Shown here piece by piece: positions 59,785 through 64,000 of a stretch of 64,000 bases of DNA. Made by a program: the position numbers and the translations under genes. The stretch is from Heritagella_A intestinalis (GTDB taxonomy: Bacteria; Bacillota; Clostridia; Oscillospirales; Acutalibacteraceae): assembly GCA_904418995.1 (NCBI GenBank), contig CAJFQF010000002.1, forward strand, positions 124,001-188,000, read 5' to 3'. Position 1 is the first letter of the stretch; each line of letters starts with the position of its first letter. The notes beneath the pieces were generated by a model that worked only from the letters and a program-made list of their open reading frames with translations, was not told where the DNA came from and made no database searches.

Positions 59785-60666
59785 ATGCCGGCTGCCATTG
59801 CACATTATTTGCACGGAGAAAAAATTTGGAGCGAACTGGAAAAAACGGGCCGCGTACAAAAAGAAAGGCTTATCAAAGATGCCTTTGATTGGGGAAAGCA
59901 GGGGCCGGACTTCCTGTTTTGTCACCGGTTTTTTCCCTGGCAGAAAGGGGAGAGCTTGCAGGAGCTGGGAAACCGGCTGCACGAAGAGCCTCCGGAAAAT
60001 ACCCTGCGGGTGCTGCGGCAGCTTTGGCGGGAACAGCCGGGGGCGGCGGCCCGCTCGTATATCCTGGGGTTTCTGTGCCACTACAGCCTGGACCGCACCT
60101 GCCACCCCTATATTGAGTTCCTCTCCCGGGAGATGCTGGAAGCTGACCCCTCCCAGACCGAGGGCATTTTCCACAATGAGATAGAATCCGCCTTGGACGG
60201 CATCCTGTTCCGCTGGAAGACGGGGAAATTGGTGACGGAATTCCGCCTGCCAAAAACCTTGCCGAAAAATCAGGAAGTCCAGGAGACCATCGCCAGCCTG
60301 TATGACGCCCTGCTCCGGGAGCTGTGGGGCCTTCCCGGAAAAGGGCACCAGGTGCTTCAGGCGGAAAAGGACGCCCGGCTGGTGTTCCGGGCTCTGGATG
60401 ACCGTACCAGCTTGAAAAAGCAGCTCATGGAGAAAATCGAGAAAAAGGGCCGCCGGAATATTTCCTGCCATTTGCGCGGAATGCTGGAAGGCGGGGACTG
60501 GGACTACGCCAACGTCAACCATGCTTCCTGGAATGACCGGGAGGGGGCGGCCCGCACAGAGGATTTCTTCCAGCTCTTTGACCAGGCGGTGGAGGACGCC
60601 CGGTTCTTAGTGAAGAATTTCCCGGACGGAGAGCCGAAAGCCTTAGCTCAAGGAAAATTCTTTTAA
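59785..60666 (+). CDS. Zinc-dependent phospholipase C-like protein
   Basis: 293 residues from ATG 59785 (GGGGGAT upstream; ATG 59779 and 59761 also possible). The conserved set is MPAAIAHYLHGEKI, KQGPDFLFCHRF, LGFLCHYSLDRTCHPYIEF and HNEIES, in which the His and Asp residues would hold zinc ions. The family name comes from clostridial phospholipases such as alpha-toxin, but proteins of this size without signal peptide are widespread and cytosolic in Clostridia, and their substrate is not known. Confidence 0.85.
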   Translation: MPAAIAHYLHGEKIWSELEKTGRVQKERLIKDAFDWGKQGPDFLFCHRFFPWQKGESLQELGNRLHEEPPENTLRVLRQLWREQPGAAARSYILGFLCHYSLDRTCHPYIEFLSREMLEADPSQTEGIFHNEIESALDGILFRWKTGKLVTEFRLPKTLPKNQEVQETIASLYDALLRELWGLPGKGHQVLQAEKDARLVFRALDDRTSLKKQLMEKIEKKGRRNISCHLRGMLEGGDWDYANVNHASWNDREGAARTEDFFQLFDQAVEDARFLVKNFPDGEPKALAQGKFF

Positions 60667-60735
60667 AACTGCACAAAAAGCGAAAGGGGAAATCCCTGGG
60701 ATATTTGGAAAGTTCCGGTTTTTATGCCCAACCGC

Positions 60736-60764
60736 TTGCAAAATTCCCGTTCCTGGAGTATGAT
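60736..60764 (+). promoter_or_regulatory. Probable promoter of the M23 peptidase gene
   Basis: TTGCAA (60736-60741), 17-base spacer, TATGAT (60759-60764), 50 bases before the GTG start. Confidence 0.7.
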
Positions 60765-60813
60765 AGGAGCAAATGATTACAAATTGTAACTTTTTTGAAA
60801 GGACGGGAATTCC

Positions 60814-62346
60814 GTGCGGCCAATGATGCAAAAAATAGGGAAGGGGATTCGCAGAGGCATGGTATGCTTCCTGCAAACCCTTTATAACCTGATTTATATC
60901 ACCGGCATCCAAACCCTTCGGATTTTGAAACGGATGGAGACCCGGGTGGAGCGGTTCCTGGCGCCTCTGGAAGATTTGTTCCGGCGGCTGTATGCCCGGT
61001 TTCTGCGCCGGCGGGTGCGGTTTTTCCGGTTTGCTTCTTTTCGGGTGAAGAAGGACCTCCAGGGCGAGGCCCGGCATATTCGGAAAGCCCATCGGGAGGA
61101 CGGCCTGAAATCGGCTCTTTCCCGGATGAAGGATTCCCAGCGGCACCGGGCGGTGCTGGCTACGGTAATGCAGGTAGTGCTGCCTGCCGGAGCGCTGCTG
61201 TTCTTGGCAGGCAGCATCTGGTTCTGGAACCAGCAGAGCTATGGGCTGTATGTGGAATATGGCAGCGGCGACTCCGCTGTGGTGGAGGACGAAGGGGTCT
61301 TTGACGATGCTGCGGAGATGATGAAGCAGCGCATGGCTTACGATACGGCGGCAGAGACCAATGTGGCCCCTATGGCCTCCTACCGGCTGGGAATTGTGGA
61401 TACTTCCCTGTATGAGGATGCCGGGGTGATCTGCGATACCCTGATTGAAAGCTCCGGAGATATTATCAGCGATGGAGCGGGCCTCTATATTAACGGCGAG
61501 ATGGGAGGCGTGGTGCGCAGCAGTACAGACCTGCGCTATGTGCTTCGCAATATGCTCAACGCGGAACAAAAGGCCCAGGAAGCGGATTCCGCGGAATATC
61601 TGGAAAGCCTGGAGATTGTCAACGGCCTGTTCCCAACTGATAGAATCGTTTCGGTGCAAACCCTGCAGAGTCAGCTGAAAAACCGCCTGCATATCCAGGT
61701 GGTGCGGGAGGAGACCTATGAGGAAGAGATTCCCTACCGCACCGTAACCAAAAAGGACAGTTCCCAATATACCGATTATTCCAAAGTCACCCAGGAAGGG
61801 AAAAACGGTGTGCGCACCTGTGTGGACAAGGTTTCCTATGTGGGTGGGGAAGAGGTAGGCCGGGAAGAGGTCTCCCGGACCGTGACCAAAGAGGCGGTGG
61901 ACCGGGTAGTGGTAGTGGGCACCAAAAAGCGCCCCACCGGCAAAACGCCTGGAGAAGCCAGCGGCACCTTTACCTGGCCCTCCCCGGTGGTGCGGAATAT
62001 TTCCTCTTATTACGGTTCCCGCTGGGGCACCACCCACCAGGGCCTGGACTTCTCCAACGGCAATTCCTACGGCCAGACCATCGTGGCAGCGGATGGCGGC
62101 ACGGTTTCTTATGTAAAGCTGCAAAATTACGGCTATGGCTATCATTTGGTCATTGACCACGGCAACGGCTATCAGACCATGTATGCCCACGCCAGTAAAA
62201 TATTGGTAAGCGCCGGACAAAAGGTGGCCAAGGGCCAGCCTATCGCCCAAATTGGCAATACCGGCGATTCTACCGGCGCGCACCTCCACTTCGAGATCAT
62301 CAAGAACGGCGCCAAAGTGGACCCTCTGCCTTATTTGCAGGGTTGA
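60814..62346 (+). CDS. Membrane-anchored G5-M23 peptidoglycan endopeptidase
   Basis: 510 residues from GTG 60814. The N-terminal 120 residues are basic, then a membrane segment (LATVMQVVLPAGALLFLAGSIWFW), an extracellular region (about 140-320), a G5 domain (TYEEEIPYRTVTKKD, GREEVSRTVTKEAVDRVVVVGTK) and an M23 peptidase domain with THQGLDFS (H-x3-D) and GAHLHFEI (H-x-H), so the zinc site is complete. It cuts stem-peptide bridges. The long basic cytoplasmic part is unusual and could bind a partner or nucleic acid. Confidence 0.9.
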   Translation: MRPMMQKIGKGIRRGMVCFLQTLYNLIYITGIQTLRILKRMETRVERFLAPLEDLFRRLYARFLRRRVRFFRFASFRVKKDLQGEARHIRKAHREDGLKSALSRMKDSQRHRAVLATVMQVVLPAGALLFLAGSIWFWNQQSYGLYVEYGSGDSAVVEDEGVFDDAAEMMKQRMAYDTAAETNVAPMASYRLGIVDTSLYEDAGVICDTLIESSGDIISDGAGLYINGEMGGVVRSSTDLRYVLRNMLNAEQKAQEADSAEYLESLEIVNGLFPTDRIVSVQTLQSQLKNRLHIQVVREETYEEEIPYRTVTKKDSSQYTDYSKVTQEGKNGVRTCVDKVSYVGGEEVGREEVSRTVTKEAVDRVVVVGTKKRPTGKTPGEASGTFTWPSPVVRNISSYYGSRWGTTHQGLDFSNGNSYGQTIVAADGGTVSYVKLQNYGYGYHLVIDHGNGYQTMYAHASKILVSAGQKVAKGQPIAQIGNTGDSTGAHLHFEIIKNGAKVDPLPYLQG

Positions 62347-62354
62347 TCCGTCTC

Positions 62355-62393
62355 ATACCCGGCCTGGCTTTTCTGTCGGGCCGGGTATTTTTG
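62355..62393 (+). terminator. Terminator after the M23 peptidase
   Basis: ATACCCGGCC (62355-62364) pairs perfectly with GGCCGGGTAT (62379-62388), followed by TTTTT. Confidence 0.9.
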
Positions 62394-62486
62394 TCAGAAA
62401 AATGCCGATGTTTCCTAATTTTTTGCGATTTAGGCAGAAAATGAGAAAGCAAATAGACAAGAGACTCGGGTTTTTTTTGTTAGATA

Positions 62487-62515
62487 TTGACTTTTAAATT
62501 TTCGTGTATTATGAT
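62487..62515 (+). promoter_or_regulatory. Probable promoter of murA
   Basis: TTGACT (62487-62492), 17-base spacer, TATGAT (62510-62515). It gives a leader of about 180 bases before murA. Confidence 0.8.
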
Positions 62516-62538
62516 TTAAAGAGACATAAAATAGAACG

Positions 62539-62592
62539 GAGCATCTGGGAAGAGAATAAGTAAAGGTTTTCAACACAGATGCTCTTTCTTTT
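62539..62592 (+). promoter_or_regulatory. Leader hairpin, possible attenuator before murA
   Basis: GAGCATCTG (62539-62547) pairs perfectly with CAGATGCTC (62576-62584) around a 28-base A-rich loop, followed by TTTCTTTT. The position between promoter and start codon suggests a transcription attenuator. Confidence 0.55.
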
Positions 62593-62702
62593 GGCGCAAG
62601 CCTTTTGATAAACAAGCGTGTATTTTGGGCCTATGCCCGTTGCATATTATTTCGGCGGTGGTTTTTCTGCCGTCAGATCTTCGATAGTAGGAGTGTGTCA
62701 TT

Positions 62703-63986
62703 TTGGATAAGTTTGTAATTACAGGCGGCAATCGGCTGTCTGGCGAAGTGACCATCAGCGGTGCAAAGAATGCCGCTGTCGCCATCCTTCCTGCAGTAAT
62801 TCTGTCCGACGATGTGTGCCGGATTGAAAATATTCCCAATATTACCGACGTCAACACCATGGCCCATATTCTCCAGGAGATGGGGGCCGGCGTCCGGTTT
62901 ATCAACAACACTACCCTGGAAATTGACCCCCGTACGGTGGGAACTTATGTAGCTCCCTATGAGTTGGTGCGTCAGATGCGCGCCTCTTATTACCTGCTGG
63001 GCGCCCTGCTGGGCCGTTATCATCACGCAGTAGTGGGCATGCCCGGCGGCTGCAATTTTGGGGTGCGCCCCATTGACCAGCATTTGAAGGGCTTTGTCTC
63101 CCTGGGCGCTACCTACAGCCTGGACGGCGGTATGGTAGACGTAGTGGCGGACGAGTTGGTGGGCAGCCATGTGTATATGGACGTGGTAACGGTAGGCGCT
63201 ACCATGAACATCATGTTGGCGGCTGTAAAGGCAAAGGGCCTTACGGTGATTGAAAACGCCGCCAAGGAGCCCCATATTGTAGATCTCGCCAACTTCCTCA
63301 ACAGCATGGGCGCGGATATCCGTGGCGCCGGCACCGACGTCATCAAAATCCGCGGCGTGCAGCATCTCCACGGCACCACCTATTCCATTATTCCCGACCA
63401 GATTGAGGCGGGCACCTATATGGTGGCGGCTGCGGCTACCAGCGGCGACGTCCTCGTGAAGAATGTGATTCCCAAGCATCTGGAATCCATTACCGCCAAG
63501 CTGGAGGAAATGGGCGTGCAGATTGAGGAATACGATGATTCCGTCCGGGTTTGCCGTTCCGGCGGATTGAATAAGTGCAATGTAAAGACCATGCCCCACC
63601 CCGGCTTCCCCACGGATATGCAGCCGCAGATTGCGGTGCTGCTGTCCATTGCCAAGGGGACCAGCATTATCACCGAAGGCGTGTGGGATAACCGTTTCCG
63701 CTATGTGGAAGAGCTGCGCCGGATGGGCGCCCAGGTTTCCGTAGACGGCCGCATGGCGGTAGTCGAAGGGGTGGACCACCTGGTGGCCGCTCCGGTAAAG
63801 GCCATGGATTTGCGGGGCGGCGCGGCAATGGTGATTGCGGCTCTCTGCGCCCAGGGTACGACCCAAATCGAAGATATTAAGTATATTGAGCGGGGCTATG
63901 ACCACATCGTGGAGAAGCTCTGTTCTTTGGGGGCGGATATCCGCCGCGTCAGCGTACCGGAGGCTTCGGCGGTTCTGGTAGGCTGA
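62703..63986 (+). CDS. murA: UDP-N-acetylglucosamine 1-carboxyvinyltransferase
   Basis: 427 residues from TTG 62703 (AGGAGTG upstream). GGNRLSGEVTISGAKNAAVAIL at the start, the catalytic Cys in MPGGCNFGVRPID (about 117), and GTSIITEGVWDNRFRYVEELRRMGA near residue 325 identify MurA. It transfers enolpyruvate to UDP-GlcNAc, the first committed step of peptidoglycan synthesis. The Cys is present, so the enzyme should be fosfomycin-sensitive. PGGCNFG in place of the common PGGCAIG is typical of the MurAB/MurZ-like group. Confidence 0.95.
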   Translation: MDKFVITGGNRLSGEVTISGAKNAAVAILPAVILSDDVCRIENIPNITDVNTMAHILQEMGAGVRFINNTTLEIDPRTVGTYVAPYELVRQMRASYYLLGALLGRYHHAVVGMPGGCNFGVRPIDQHLKGFVSLGATYSLDGGMVDVVADELVGSHVYMDVVTVGATMNIMLAAVKAKGLTVIENAAKEPHIVDLANFLNSMGADIRGAGTDVIKIRGVQHLHGTTYSIIPDQIEAGTYMVAAAATSGDVLVKNVIPKHLESITAKLEEMGVQIEEYDDSVRVCRSGGLNKCNVKTMPHPGFPTDMQPQIAVLLSIAKGTSIITEGVWDNRFRYVEELRRMGAQVSVDGRMAVVEGVDHLVAAPVKAMDLRGGAAMVIAALCAQGTTQIEDIKYIERGYDHIVEKLCSLGADIRRVSVPEASAVLVG

Positions 63987-64000
63987 TTTCTTGCGGCCTT

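Overview
The window joins the right part of a prophage (about 1-23,000) to the chromosome of a spore-forming anaerobe (about 23,200-64,000). The host is most likely a Clostridia member, probably of the Oscillospirales. This is inferred from a full spoIIIAA-AH operon, a BceAB-type transporter, murA with the PGGCNFG active site, a duplicated Kae1/TsaD-like gene, and GC-rich chromosomal codon use. The prophage is visibly more AT-rich. Its left end lies outside the window.

Prophage, all genes on + and mostly coupled by short overlaps: a recombination/replication block (HD protein, ERF annealing protein, SSB, Cas4/AddB-like nuclease, DnaB helicase, CHC2-Toprim primase, DnaE polymerase), a DNA modification block (guanylate kinase-like protein, an N4/N6 methyltransferase, and a cytosine-C5 methyltransferase with circularly permuted motifs), a nucleotide block (class III ribonucleotide reductase NrdD and activase NrdG, dUTPase, a MazG-like gene with an in-frame amber codon), and an integration block (Tn916-type excisionase and integrase). 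nrdD is split by an 848-base group I intron carrying an HNH homing endonuclease. Three paralogous proteins built from CxFGxx hexapeptides sit on both sides of the helicase-primase genes. They are the most unusual content of the window.

Chromosome: BceAB-type ABC transporter; polysaccharide deacetylase whose Shine-Dalgarno lies in a perfect 13-bp hairpin; an amidase; a P-type ATPase on the minus strand; then an eight-gene surface-glycan cluster (30,821-41,723). The cluster has an O-antigen ligase-like protein, two HAD-related proteins, two polysialyltransferase-like proteins, a CMP-sialate synthetase-like enzyme, a DRE-TIM aldolase fused to a second domain, and a small HAD phosphatase. No sialate synthase (NeuB) is present. 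A minus-strand five-gene operon follows (response regulator, histidine kinase, membrane-anchored protein, VanY-like carboxypeptidase, FemAB-like transferase), which looks like an envelope-sensing system.

The last part is conserved housekeeping: spoIIIAA-AH (engulfment-stage channel), nusB, a Kae1-like gene, xseA-xseB, ispA, an RluA-type pseudouridine synthase, a polar amino acid ABC transporter, a zinc-dependent phospholipase C-like protein, a G5-M23 peptidase, and murA. Several promoters and intrinsic terminators can be read directly and divide these operons.
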